A stretch of DNA of 64,000 nucleotides. Source: Thiocapsa roseilacustris (GTDB lineage: Bacteria; Pseudomonadota; Gammaproteobacteria; Chromatiales; Chromatiaceae). Below the pieces are notes generated by a model. The model did not search any database, had not been told where the DNA came from, and saw only the letters and a program-made list of their open reading frames with translations. This document shows, piece after piece, positions 45,145 through 54,095 of the stretch (the first letter of the stretch is position 1; the number at the start of each line of letters is the position of its first letter). The stretch spans positions 62,001 to 126,000 of the forward strand of contig NZ_JBBWVE010000009.1 in assembly GCF_041903755.1 (NCBI RefSeq), read 5' to 3'. A program made the position numbers and the translations under genes.

Positions 45145-46509
45145 TCAAGAGGCGCACTCGGCCGAGGACGGAGCCATCTGCGCACGCACGACATCGGCCA
45201 GCCACTCGGCAAGCCGTCGGACCTCGCTCGCATCGACGCCCTCGACCATGACGCGAATCAGCGGCTCGGTACCGGAGGGACGCAGCAGAACACGCCCTCG
45301 GCCCGCGAGCGCCTGCTCCGCGGTCTGTAGCGCATCCTGCACGGCGGGCAGCCCGACCATATCGCGCTTGGCGTTCAACCGGACGTTGATCAGAATCTGA
45401 GGATAAGGCTCGACCTCGGAACAGATCTCATGCAAACCCGTGTCGAGTCGCTTCAAACCGGCGAGGACCTGCAGAGCCGCGACGATCCCGTCACCCGTGC
45501 TCGTGCGATCGCGACAGATGATATGCCCGGAAGGCTCGCCGCCGAGGATGCCGTCCGAGCGCTTCAGATGTTCCATGATGAAGCGGTCGCCGACCTTCGC
45601 CCGCACGAATCCGACGCCGATCCTCTGCAGCGCGTGCTCGAAGCCCAGGTTGCTCATCAGGGTGCCGACGACCTCGCCGCGCATCGCCCCGTCCGCAAGA
45701 CGGGCCTTGGTGATGACATAGAGCAGCCGATCGCCGTCGATCAGTTGTCCCTTGCCGTCGACCATCAGCACGCGGTCGCCGTCGCCGTCGAAGGCGATAC
45801 CCAGCTCGGCGCCTTCCTGCACGACCGCTCGGCATAAGGCGTCCGGATGGGTAGAGCCGACATCGCGGTTGATGTTGAAACCGTCCGGATCGGTACCGAG
45901 GCGGATAACATCGGCGCCGAGCTCCTCGAAGACAGAGGGTGCGGTGTTGTAGGTCGCGCCATTGGCGCAGTCGACGACGACCCGCAGACCACGGAAATTC
46001 ATACTCGTCGGAACGGTGCTCTTGCAGAACTCGATATAGCGACCGTTGGCGTCGTCGATCCGCTTCACCTTACCGAGCGCTGCGGAGTCGACCGTACGCA
46101 GAGGCCGCTCAAGCTCCATCTCGATCGCTTCTTCGACGTCGTCCGGGAGCTTATCGCCGTCGGCCGAAAAGAACTTGATGCCGTTGTCTTGATATGGATT
46201 GTGCGAGGCGGTGATGACGATGCCCGCCGACGCGCGAAAGGTGCGGGTCAGATAGGCGACGCCCGGCGTGGTCATCGGCCCGAGCAGCCGGATGCTCACG
46301 CCGGCCGCCACAAGACCCGCCTCCAAGGCCGACTCGAACATGTAGCCCGAGATCCGCGTGTCCTTGCCGATCAGAACCTTCCCGCCATTGCCCTGGCCGA
46401 AGACCCGTCCCGCCGCCCAGCCGAGCTTGAGGACGAAGTCAGGCGTAATCATCCCTTCCCCGACCCGTCCTCGGATCCCGTCCGTCCCGAAATAACGCCG
46501 TCCCGACAT
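45145..46509 (-). CDS. glmM: Phosphoglucosamine mutase
   Basis: 454 residues from MSGRRYFGTDGIRGRVGEGM with GGAGGG upstream. Catalytic phosphoserine loop ITASHNPYQDNGIKFF and metal loop AFDGDGDRVLMVD are intact; the sugar-binding loop GGEPSGHII and phosphate loop RPSGTEPLIRVMVEG follow. It converts glucosamine-6-phosphate to glucosamine-1-phosphate for peptidoglycan. 14 bases after ftsH; folP, which often sits between them, is absent. Confidence 0.97.
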   Translation of the reverse strand: MSGRRYFGTDGIRGRVGEGMITPDFVLKLGWAAGRVFGQGNGGKVLIGKDTRISGYMFESALEAGLVAAGVSIRLLGPMTTPGVAYLTRTFRASAGIVITASHNPYQDNGIKFFSADGDKLPDDVEEAIEMELERPLRTVDSAALGKVKRIDDANGRYIEFCKSTVPTSMNFRGLRVVVDCANGATYNTAPSVFEELGADVIRLGTDPDGFNINRDVGSTHPDALCRAVVQEGAELGIAFDGDGDRVLMVDGKGQLIDGDRLLYVITKARLADGAMRGEVVGTLMSNLGFEHALQRIGVGFVRAKVGDRFIMEHLKRSDGILGGEPSGHIICRDRTSTGDGIVAALQVLAGLKRLDTGLHEICSEVEPYPQILINVRLNAKRDMVGLPAVQDALQTAEQALAGRGRVLLRPSGTEPLIRVMVEGVDASEVRRLAEWLADVVRAQMAPSSAECAS

Positions 46510-46523
46510 ACCGCCCTCCGTGC

Positions 46524-48461
46524 CTAATGTTCGCTGGCAGGTCGTCCAAGCGTCCCGTCGTCGGCGCCTGGCTCGGGGTCCGCCTGTCGAGCGCGATCGG
46601 AGCGGCGACCGGCCGGGCGGCCACCGGCCTCCTCGTCCTCCCAGTCGCTCGGCGGACGCGGCGGTCGCCCGGACATAATGTCGTCGATCTGTACGGCGTC
46701 GATGGTCTCGTACTTCATCAGCGCGTCCGACATGGCATGCAGCTTGTCCATGTTGGCAAGGAGGAGACCGCGGGAACGCTCGTAGTTGCGCTCGATGACA
46801 TTGCGGATCTCTTCGTCGATCAGATGCGTCGTCTCGTCCGAGACGCTCTTGTGCTGCGTGACCGAGTGCCCGAGGAAGATCTCTTGCTCCTCCTCGCTGT
46901 AGGTCAGCGGACCCAGCTTGTCGGACAGGCCCCACTTGGTGACCATGTTGCGCGCGATCTCGGTCGCACGATGGATATCGTTCTGGGCGCCCGTCGTCAC
47001 ACTCTCGGGGCCGAAGATCAACTCCTCGGCCAGACGTCCGCCGAAGAGGCTCGAGATGCTGCTCTCCAGGCGCTGCTTGCTGTAGCTGAAACGGTCGTCC
47101 TCCGGTAGGAAGAGGGTTACGCCCAGCGCCCGACCGCGCGGGATGATGCTGACCTTATGCACCGGATCATGGTCGGGGACCAGTCGGCCGACGATCGCAT
47201 GCCCCGACTCGTGATAGGCGGTCAGACGCTTTTCGTCGTCGGACATGACCATGGACCGGCGTTCGGCGCCCATCATGATCTTGTCCTTCGCCTTCTCCAT
47301 GTCGTCCATGTCGACCATCTTCTTGTTCGACCGAGCGGCGAAGAGCGCCGCCTCGTTGACCAGGTTGGCGAGATCCGCACCCGAAAACCCTGGCGTGCCG
47401 CGCGCCAGGACCGACGCCTTCACGTCCTCGGCCGCCGGGATCTTGCGCATGTGTACCTTAAGGATCTGCTCGCGACCGCGCACGTCGGGAAGCGGGACCA
47501 CGACCTGACGGTCGAACCGGCCCGGACGCAGCAGCGCAGGATCGAGCACGTCCGGACGGTTGGTCGCAGCGATCACGATGACGCCCTCGTTGCCCTCGAA
47601 CCCGTCCATCTCGACCAGGAGCTGGTTCAGGGTCTGCTCGCGCTCGTCGTGACCGCCGCCCAGACCGGCACCACGATGCCGGCCGACCGCGTCGATCTCG
47701 TCGATGAAGATGATGCAGGGCGCGTGCTTCTTGGCCTGCTCGAACATATCGCGCACCCGCGAGGCGCCGACACCGACGAACATTTCCACAAAGTCCGAGC
47801 CCGAGATGGTGAAGAAGGGCACCTTCGCCTCACCGGCGATCGCACGGGCAAGCAGGGTCTTGCCGGTTCCCGGGGGGCCGACCATCAGTACGCCTTTCGG
47901 GATCTTGCCCCCGAGCTTCTGGAATTTGCCGGGATCGCGCAGGAAATCAACCATCTCCGAGACCTCGTCCTTGGCCTCTTCAGCACCCGCGACATCCTGG
48001 AAGGTAACCTTGACCTGATCCTCCGAAAGCATCCGGGCGCGGCTCTTGCCGAAGGACATAGCACCGCGACCGCCGGCACCGCCCTGCATCTGCCGCATAA
48101 AGAAGATCCAGATGCCGATGAGGATCAGGAGCGGGAACCAGTTGATCAGGACCTGCATCAGGACCGATTGTTTCTCCGGTGGCGCGGCCTTGATCACGAC
48201 ACCATGATTCAGGAGATCGCCCACGAGGCCGTCGTCGCCCGGGCTAAAGGTGGTGAACCGCTGTCCGGAGCCGCTGATCCCCTCGATCGTGCGACCCTGG
48301 ATGGTCACCTCCTTGACCTCGCCCTGCCTGACCTGCTCGATGAAATCGGAATAGCTCAGGGTCCGCGGGGTCGTCGGCGCGGTGGTGAAATTGTTGAAGA
48401 CGGACATCAGCACGACGGCGATGACCACCCAAAGAAGTATGTTTTTCGCCATGTCATTCAC
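46524..48461 (-). CDS. ftsH: ATP-dependent zinc metalloprotease FtsH
   Basis: 645 residues. Two N-terminal membrane helices (ILLWVVIAVVLMSVFNNF and FPLLILIGIWIFFMRQM) flank a periplasmic domain. AAA+ domain: GPPGTGKTLLARAIAG, IIFIDEIDAVGRHRGAGLGG, ATNRPDVLDPALLRPGRFDR. Zinc site HESGH. It degrades misfolded membrane proteins and regulatory targets such as LpxC. Cotranscribed with rlmE upstream and glmM downstream. Confidence 0.97.
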   Translation of the reverse strand: MNDMAKNILLWVVIAVVLMSVFNNFTTAPTTPRTLSYSDFIEQVRQGEVKEVTIQGRTIEGISGSGQRFTTFSPGDDGLVGDLLNHGVVIKAAPPEKQSVLMQVLINWFPLLILIGIWIFFMRQMQGGAGGRGAMSFGKSRARMLSEDQVKVTFQDVAGAEEAKDEVSEMVDFLRDPGKFQKLGGKIPKGVLMVGPPGTGKTLLARAIAGEAKVPFFTISGSDFVEMFVGVGASRVRDMFEQAKKHAPCIIFIDEIDAVGRHRGAGLGGGHDEREQTLNQLLVEMDGFEGNEGVIVIAATNRPDVLDPALLRPGRFDRQVVVPLPDVRGREQILKVHMRKIPAAEDVKASVLARGTPGFSGADLANLVNEAALFAARSNKKMVDMDDMEKAKDKIMMGAERRSMVMSDDEKRLTAYHESGHAIVGRLVPDHDPVHKVSIIPRGRALGVTLFLPEDDRFSYSKQRLESSISSLFGGRLAEELIFGPESVTTGAQNDIHRATEIARNMVTKWGLSDKLGPLTYSEEEQEIFLGHSVTQHKSVSDETTHLIDEEIRNVIERNYERSRGLLLANMDKLHAMSDALMKYETIDAVQIDDIMSGRPPRPPSDWEDEEAGGRPAGRRSDRARQADPEPGADDGTLGRPASEH

Positions 48462-48536
48462 GGCTTGCTTGCCCCTGCTGATGGTGGACCGACGCGATGG
48501 TGTCGAGGTCGAACGGCTGAAATTAGCATCGACGCC

Positions 48537-49157
48537 TCAACGATGAAAGCCTTTGGCGACCAGGTAAAGCTCCCGACTCTGGGATCGCGATGATTTGGGC
48601 TTACGACTGACCACTTTGGAGAAACTCCGTCGCAGCTCGATCAGGATGTCGTCGAAACCCGTTCCTTGGAACACTTTGACGACCAGAGACCCGCCGGGTT
48701 GCAGACGCGACCGCGAAAGATCCAAGGCCAAGTCTACAAGGTGCATCGAGCGCGGCTGATCCACGACTGTCATGCCTGTTATGTTGGGGGCCATATCCGA
48801 GAGCACCAGATCGAGCGTCTCGCCGCCCAAGGTCGCACAGAGTCGAGCCAAGATCTCGGGCTCGCGAAAGTCGCCCTGCATCACGACGACGCCGGGCAGC
48901 GGATCCATCGGCAATAGATCGAGCGCAACGACGCTGCCGCGCACGCCGACAAGGCGCGCGGCGATCTGGGACCAGCTGCCCGGTGCGGCACCCAGATCCA
49001 ACACCCGCATCCCCGGACGGAAGATCCGATCCTTCTCTTGGATCTCGAGCAGCTTGAAGGCTGCGCGCGAACGATAGCCCTCGCGCTGCGCGCGCTTGAC
49101 GTAGGGATCGCTGTGCTGCCGATCCAGCCATTTCCGACTCGAGGCTGTTTTCGCCAT
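48537..49157 (-). CDS. rlmE: 23S rRNA (U2552) 2'-O-methyltransferase RlmE
   Basis: 206 residues from MAKTASSRKWLDRQHSDPYV. SAM-binding VLDLGAAPGSWSQIAARLVG and the catalytic tetrad K-D-K-E are visible within FKLLEIQEKD, LSDMAPNITGM, VVKVFQGTGFD and SRELYLVAKGF. First gene of the rlmE-ftsH-glmM group. Upstream Met codons belong to a region antisense to nothing recognised and were rejected. Confidence 0.95.
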   Translation of the reverse strand: MAKTASSRKWLDRQHSDPYVKRAQREGYRSRAAFKLLEIQEKDRIFRPGMRVLDLGAAPGSWSQIAARLVGVRGSVVALDLLPMDPLPGVVVMQGDFREPEILARLCATLGGETLDLVLSDMAPNITGMTVVDQPRSMHLVDLALDLSRSRLQPGGSLVVKVFQGTGFDDILIELRRSFSKVVSRKPKSSRSQSRELYLVAKGFHR

Positions 49158-49161
49158 GTCT

Positions 49162-50025
49162 TTAGATGTCGTGCACCCAGGAAAACCGAAAGAATTCGAG
49201 CAGCAGTCCTGCGATCGCGCCACCGAACAGGCCCCCGAGGATCGCCATCGGGATGCGATCATGCATGGCCGCGCTCGCGGATTGCCACAACCCGCTCTCG
49301 AAATCAACAAGAGGTCCGATCATCATCCAAACGCTGCCGGCAGCCACACCGGCCAGCGTCGCCATCACCAAGGACTCGATGATGTAGCAGGGCCGCGACT
49401 CGCAATGCATCCGATGCGACACCGACAGCCACCAGCGCACGGTCGCGACATAAAGCACGCCGTTGACGCTGACGAGAAAGGCCAGGACCGCGAACGAGGA
49501 GAAGGGATTCGCGTGGAACGGCTCGACCAGCGCCACAAAACCGCCGCCGATCGCACCCGTCGCCAGGCCCGCCATGGTTTTCCCCGGGACATGTCTCGAG
49601 CAGCGTGCCGGAAAGCTCACGGTCAGGCCGACCAGACCCGCAACGGCGGCCGCCACCAAAACGACATGGAAAACCGCAACTCGCTCGGCAAAGAGCGTCA
49701 GGACGAGGACGCCGACCAGAACACCGATGCCCGTCGCGATCAGAGCCACCTCACGCGCTGCGTAGAGCGCGGCCCCGACCGCACCCGCCAGGGCTGCGGC
49801 AGCGATGTAAGTCCCGTGGCCAAAGCCGAGGCCATGGAACAACTCTGCAAGACCCGTAAACAAGGGCGCATAGATCATCCCGATAAGGCCCCAGACGATG
49901 CCGCGCAACAGCGCCATACGCCAGCGCGGGGCTAAGGTTTCGCGGGAACGGATGGAGCCTCCGAAGGTTTCGGCAATCTCGGAGCTCGAAGAGGATGGGT
50001 GTTGCGAGAAGGTCATGATGGTCAC
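49162..50025 (-). CDS. Integral membrane protein of unknown function
   Basis: 287 residues with about seven hydrophobic segments (for example GIVWGLIGMIYAPLFTGLAE, AAALAGAVGAALYAAREVAL, AVLAFLVSVNGVLYVATVRW, IPMAILGGLFGGAIAGLLLE). No family recognised. It ends 4 bases before the rlmE start, so it is probably the first gene of that transcript. ATG 50016 is an alternative start. Confidence 0.7.
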   Translation of the reverse strand: MTIMTFSQHPSSSSSEIAETFGGSIRSRETLAPRWRMALLRGIVWGLIGMIYAPLFTGLAELFHGLGFGHGTYIAAAALAGAVGAALYAAREVALIATGIGVLVGVLVLTLFAERVAVFHVVLVAAAVAGLVGLTVSFPARCSRHVPGKTMAGLATGAIGGGFVALVEPFHANPFSSFAVLAFLVSVNGVLYVATVRWWLSVSHRMHCESRPCYIIESLVMATLAGVAAGSVWMMIGPLVDFESGLWQSASAAMHDRIPMAILGGLFGGAIAGLLLEFFRFSWVHDI

Positions 50026-50326
50026 CGGAGAACGACAGGGAAGGATCGCGTTCTCGAAATCAATGCATAACTCGGACCCGAAGGTCGGTCAATCGGACCT
50101 TGCCACCGATCAGTTGACGCCGGCACCCTGGCTCCAGCTCAAGATACCTCTAACGGAGACGCGGAGGGCACGGAGAATTCGAGATTTTTCCTTCCTGCCC
50201 TCCGCGTCTCCTTGGCTCCGTGGCTCCTTAAGAGACCTTGGAAACTGATTGGTGCCGAGGGACGGCAGGGGCGTCGGGTGTGCCATAAGCTCGTGCGCGC
50301 CGGGCGTCTCGAGATGGACCATGCAA

Positions 50327-50354
50327 CGAAAAACGGGGCCAAACGGCCCCGTTA
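50327..50354 (-). terminator. Rho-independent terminator of the HiPIP gene
   Basis: ACGGGGCC / GGCCCCGT stem with a TTTTT run on the minus strand, about 30 bp beyond the HiPIP stop. Confidence 0.85.
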
Positions 50355-50384
50355 CGGACAATCCGAGGCTAGTGATCGACAGGA

Positions 50385-50753
50385 TCAGCCGGCCTTCAGG
50401 GTCCAGGACGCGCACCAGCCGTTGACGTTGATCAACTTGCCGGGGAACAGGCTGCAGCCGTGCCACTCTGCGGTCGCACCCGGGACCTCGGGGAGATGGA
50501 ACTGGCAATTCGAACAGATCTGCTGATCGGGCGGCAGACCGGGACGAGCCGCGGCAGCACGGTCGGACTTGGTCGCATCGGCGCTGTACTTGAGCGCGAC
50601 CGCGGTGGGGTCGTTCGCGGCGACTGCGTTTGCAGGCACCTCGGCGCGCGCGGTGCCGAAGCCGACCAAATTGATGACCGGGATCGCGGCAGCGGTACCC
50701 AGCATCACCTTGACAGCGTCGCGACGGCTCGTGCTCATTGGCTTATCGGACAT
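50385..50753 (-). CDS. hip: High-potential iron-sulfur protein (HiPIP)
   Basis: 122 residues. A Tat leader (STSRRDAVKVMLGTAAAIPV, cleavage after GTARA) is followed by a mature part with the four cluster cysteines: CSNCQF, WHGCSLF, NGWCASW. It carries one [4Fe-4S] cluster at high potential and donates electrons to the photosynthetic reaction centre cytochrome in purple bacteria. GGAG precedes the start. Monocistronic with its own terminator. Confidence 0.96.
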   Translation of the reverse strand: MSDKPMSTSRRDAVKVMLGTAAAIPVINLVGFGTARAEVPANAVAANDPTAVALKYSADATKSDRAAAARPGLPPDQQICSNCQFHLPEVPGATAEWHGCSLFPGKLINVNGWCASWTLKAG

Positions 50754-50880
50754 GGTTGTCAACTCCTTCGAATCATTCATTGTGGTGACATCGACACCCC
50801 CGGCTCGACCGGAAGCTGCCGCGCATTGTGCAACATTGGGCCGAAAAACGCGAGCAGAAGGCCACGTTCGACCGGGCGAA

Positions 50881-51345
50881 TCAGTCGAGATACGTCCCGG
50901 CCCCAAGAAATCGGGTCTGCCAGTAAGGGGTCGCGAGTCGATCGAGCCGGACCTCTCGGCGCGATGTCGAGGCGTGGACAAAGCGTTCCTCGTCCACCAT
51001 CAGTCCGACGTGATGCTCTCCCGGCGCGATCCGAAAGAAGAGGATATCGCCGGGACGAGGCTGGCGGCCGGGAACCGGTGTGGCAGTGCGCAGCTGCTCG
51101 GTCGAGACACGCGGGATCCGCACGCCGGCGACATGATGCGCGTAATAGGTCAGCCCGCTGCAGTCGAGCCCTTCGCCCGGGCTACTCCCGCCATAGACAT
51201 AGGGCGTTCCGACTTGGGATAACCCGGCCAACACCACGTCCGCCCGCGGGCCTTCAAGGCCGTCGCCACGCTGGGTGGCGCAGCCCGACAGGATCCCTGA
51301 CACCACGAGGATGCAAAGGACGCAACCGTCTTGCCAAAGCCTCAT
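50881..51345 (-). CDS. NlpC/P60 family lipoprotein (peptidoglycan endopeptidase)
   Basis: 154 residues. Signal with lipobox (LVVSGILSGC). Papain-like catalytic residues in YVYGGSSPGEGLDCSGLTYY (Cys), GEHHVGLMVDEERFVHASTS (His). It should cut peptide cross-bridges or stems in the periplasm. Monocistronic; lies after the HiPIP gene. Confidence 0.88.
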   Translation of the reverse strand: MRLWQDGCVLCILVVSGILSGCATQRGDGLEGPRADVVLAGLSQVGTPYVYGGSSPGEGLDCSGLTYYAHHVAGVRIPRVSTEQLRTATPVPGRQPRPGDILFFRIAPGEHHVGLMVDEERFVHASTSRREVRLDRLATPYWQTRFLGAGTYLD

Positions 51346-51695
51346 AATCGACGCTCGGTATATTTTGCAATTGCCTGTAATCCTGATTTTTAGACTGCCA
51401 ACCGCAAGGTGTCAAGTGAGCATCGCCGCCTTTCCCGGCAGGCCCGCCCCGTCCGCATGAAGCGCCATTGCGCGATCCGGGGGCGGCTACCGATGCGGGT
51501 AATCGCGCGCGAACCGAAGAAGACGCGGCATAATCGCACCGTGCGCGCCTACGGCCGCCCCGCAACGGATCCCAAGCGCGGCGCCTCGGCGCACCGGCAA
51601 TCACTCCGGGACTCGCGCGGAGTAGAGGCAGCGAACCGCGGAAGGCTCGAGCGGAGTCGCAGACGACTCGGCCCAGCGAAACAAGGAGACAAACG
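51346..51695. other. Divergent intergenic region, nothing recognised
   Basis: 350 bp between the nlpC-type gene and the antiporter. AAGGAGA at 51682 serves the antiporter start. No repeat or RNA motif was found. Confidence 0.5.
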
Positions 51696-52952
51696 ATGCG
51701 AATCTTCGACGTTCTCGCCGTCCTGATCGGATTCTCGGCGCTCTTCAGCTGGCTGAACGATCGGTATCTCAAGCTGCCGAACGTGATCGGCCTGATGCTG
51801 ATCGCCCTGGTGTTTTCGCTCGCGCTCTTGCTGCCTTTTCCATTCGCCAGGGAGCTGGAGCATGAGGTTCAGCGCATGCTGGCCAGCATCGACTTCAGCG
51901 AGGCATTGCTGGAGGGGATGTTGGGCTTCTTGCTTTTCGCGGGCGCTCTCCACGTCGATCTGCGTGAGCTCGCCAGGCACAAGTGGGCGATTGCGATCCT
52001 CGCCTCGGCGAGCGTCATCGGCGCGACCGTCCTGATCGGCTGCGGAAGCTGGCTCCTGTTCTTCGCTCTCGGAATCGAGATCCCGTTCATTTACTGCATG
52101 CTCCTGGGTGCGCTCATCTCGCCTACCGACCCGGTCGCGGTGCTCGGCATCCTGAAGAACGCAAAGGCGCCGAAGTCGCTGGAGATGAAGATCACCGGGG
52201 AGTCGCTCTTCAACGACGGCGTTGCGGTCGTGGTCTTTATGCTGTTGGCAGGTCTCGCTGCCGGCGAGACGACCCCGGGGTTCGGCGACACGCTGATGAT
52301 CTTCGCCACCGAGATCCTCGGAGGGCTGGCGTTCGGCTTTGCCATTGGCTGGATCGCGCTATATATGATCAGCAAGACCGCCAACTATCAGGTCGAGATC
52401 ATGGTGACCCTGGCCCTGGCCATGAGCGGCTATGCCATCGCCGAGCATGCCCACGTCTCGGCACCGATCGCCATCGTGGTCGCCGGCCTCATCATCGGCA
52501 GTCGGGGCCGCGCCATCGCCGTGACCGAGGCCACTCGCTATCGATTGGACGACTTCTGGGAGCTGGTCGACGAGATCCTCAACGCCGTTTTGTTCGTGAT
52601 CATCGGACTGGAGGTCTTGGCAATCAGCATCACCGGGCAATTCATGCTGGCCGGTCTCCTCGCGATCCCGTTGGTACTGCTCGCGCGACTGGCCAGTGTC
52701 GGTCTGCCCTTTCAGCTGCTGCGCCGGAAGCGCCACTTCGAGCCGGGCTTCCTCGCGATCCTGACCTGGGGCGGTCTGCGAGGCGGGATCTCGGTTGCCT
52801 TGGCACTGTCGTTGCCGGAGGGCGAGCCTCGCGATCTGATCCTGAGCGTGACCTACATCATCGTGGTCTTCTCCGTGCTGGTGCAAGGCCTCACACTGGG
52901 GCCTTTGGTCCGCCGCGTGACCGCGAGTAACGAGGAGACAAAAAACCCGTGA
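51696..52952 (+). CDS. CPA1-type cation:proton antiporter
   Basis: 418 residues, about 12 membrane helices. Transport-site motifs: SPTDPVAVLGILKNAKAP and GESLFNDGVAVVVFMLLAGL, typical of bacterial NhaP-like Na+(K+)/H+ exchangers. It ends without a long cytoplasmic domain. Good ribosome site (AAGGAGA). Followed after about 100 bp by trxB on the same strand. Confidence 0.9.
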   Translation: MRIFDVLAVLIGFSALFSWLNDRYLKLPNVIGLMLIALVFSLALLLPFPFARELEHEVQRMLASIDFSEALLEGMLGFLLFAGALHVDLRELARHKWAIAILASASVIGATVLIGCGSWLLFFALGIEIPFIYCMLLGALISPTDPVAVLGILKNAKAPKSLEMKITGESLFNDGVAVVVFMLLAGLAAGETTPGFGDTLMIFATEILGGLAFGFAIGWIALYMISKTANYQVEIMVTLALAMSGYAIAEHAHVSAPIAIVVAGLIIGSRGRAIAVTEATRYRLDDFWELVDEILNAVLFVIIGLEVLAISITGQFMLAGLLAIPLVLLARLASVGLPFQLLRRKRHFEPGFLAILTWGGLRGGISVALALSLPEGEPRDLILSVTYIIVVFSVLVQGLTLGPLVRRVTASNEETKNP

Positions 52953-53053
52953 ACACCGCGCCAGCTCCGACAGTCGTCGGAGCTGGCGCGGCCAAGCCAC
53001 TCCAACACATGACGCATAACGCACCGGGCGCGGTTTAACTGGAGAATCGAGAT

Positions 53054-54019
53054 ATGAGCGAAACCAAGCACTGCCGGCTCTTGATCCTGGGATCCGGTCC
53101 CGCCGGCTACACGGCGGCCGTCTACGCCGCTCGGGCCAACCTGAGCCCGGTCCTGGTGACGGGTCTGGAACAAGGCGGCCAGTTGATGACGACGACGGAC
53201 GTGGACAACTGGGCAGGCGACCCCGACGGCGTCCAGGGACCCGAGCTGATGGAGCGGATGCGTCGCCACGCAGAGCGCTTCGAGACCGAGATCATCTTCG
53301 ACCACGTCAACAGGGTCGATCTCAAGACGCGCCCCTTCAAGCTGACGGGCGACTCGGCTGTTTACAGCTGCGACGCACTCATCATCGCCACGGGCGCGAG
53401 CGCCATGTATCTCGGCTTGCCGTCGGAGGAGACCTTCCGCGGCCGCGGGGTCTCGGCCTGCGCCACCTGCGACGGTTTTTTCTATCGCAATCAGAAAGTC
53501 GCGGTGATCGGCGGCGGCAACACCGCGGTCGAAGAGGCCCTCTATCTGTCGAACATCGCCTCCGAGGTCACCCTGGTGCATCGACGCGACGCCCTTCGCG
53601 CGGAGAAGATCCTGCAGAAGCATCTGTTCGAGAAGGCCGAGCACGGCAACGTCAAGATTGCCTGGAACCACACGCTCGACGAGATCCTCGGCGACGCGAC
53701 CGGAGTCACCGGGATGCGCATCAAGAGCACCTCGGACGGCTCCACCCGGGACATCGATCTCCAAGGCGTCTTCATCGCCATCGGTCACAAGCCCAACACG
53801 CAGATCTTCGACGGGCAGCTCGAAATGGCCGGCGGCTACATCAAGGTCATCAGCGGCATCGACGGCAATGCAACGGCCACCTCCGTGCCGGGCGTCTTTG
53901 CCGCGGGTGATGTGATGGACCACGTCTATCGTCAGGCGATCACCTCGGCAGGCACCGGCTGCATGGCCGCGTTGGATGCCGAAAAATATCTGGACGCCTT
54001 GGCGGCCGGGGGCCAGTAG
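53054..54019 (+). CDS. trxB: Thioredoxin reductase
   Basis: 321 residues. FAD-binding LLILGSGPAGYTAAVYAARA, redox CATC motif (SACATCDGFFY), NADPH-binding VAVIGGGNTAVEEALYLSNI, and closing GVFAAGDVMDHVYRQAITSA. It reduces thioredoxin with NADPH in the cytoplasm. It starts the trxB-aat-bpt-infA block known from other gammaproteobacteria. Confidence 0.96.
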   Translation: MSETKHCRLLILGSGPAGYTAAVYAARANLSPVLVTGLEQGGQLMTTTDVDNWAGDPDGVQGPELMERMRRHAERFETEIIFDHVNRVDLKTRPFKLTGDSAVYSCDALIIATGASAMYLGLPSEETFRGRGVSACATCDGFFYRNQKVAVIGGGNTAVEEALYLSNIASEVTLVHRRDALRAEKILQKHLFEKAEHGNVKIAWNHTLDEILGDATGVTGMRIKSTSDGSTRDIDLQGVFIAIGHKPNTQIFDGQLEMAGGYIKVISGIDGNATATSVPGVFAAGDVMDHVYRQAITSAGTGCMAALDAEKYLDALAAGGQ

Positions 54020-54028
54020 CGGATCGGA

Positions 54029-54059
54029 GCGCCCGATACCTTGGGCACCGATCGGGCGC
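54029..54059 (+). terminator. Stem-loop after trxB
   Basis: GCGCCCGAT pairs with ATCGGGCGC, 10 bp after the trxB stop. No T-run follows, so termination may be partial. Confidence 0.5.
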
Positions 54060-54095
54060 CCTCATGTGCCTGATACCGGCCCGGCCTTTCGATCG

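Noticed and set aside
47157..48593. 478-codon plus-strand frame opposite ftsH
   Set aside because: Antisense shadow of a well-defined ftsH gene.
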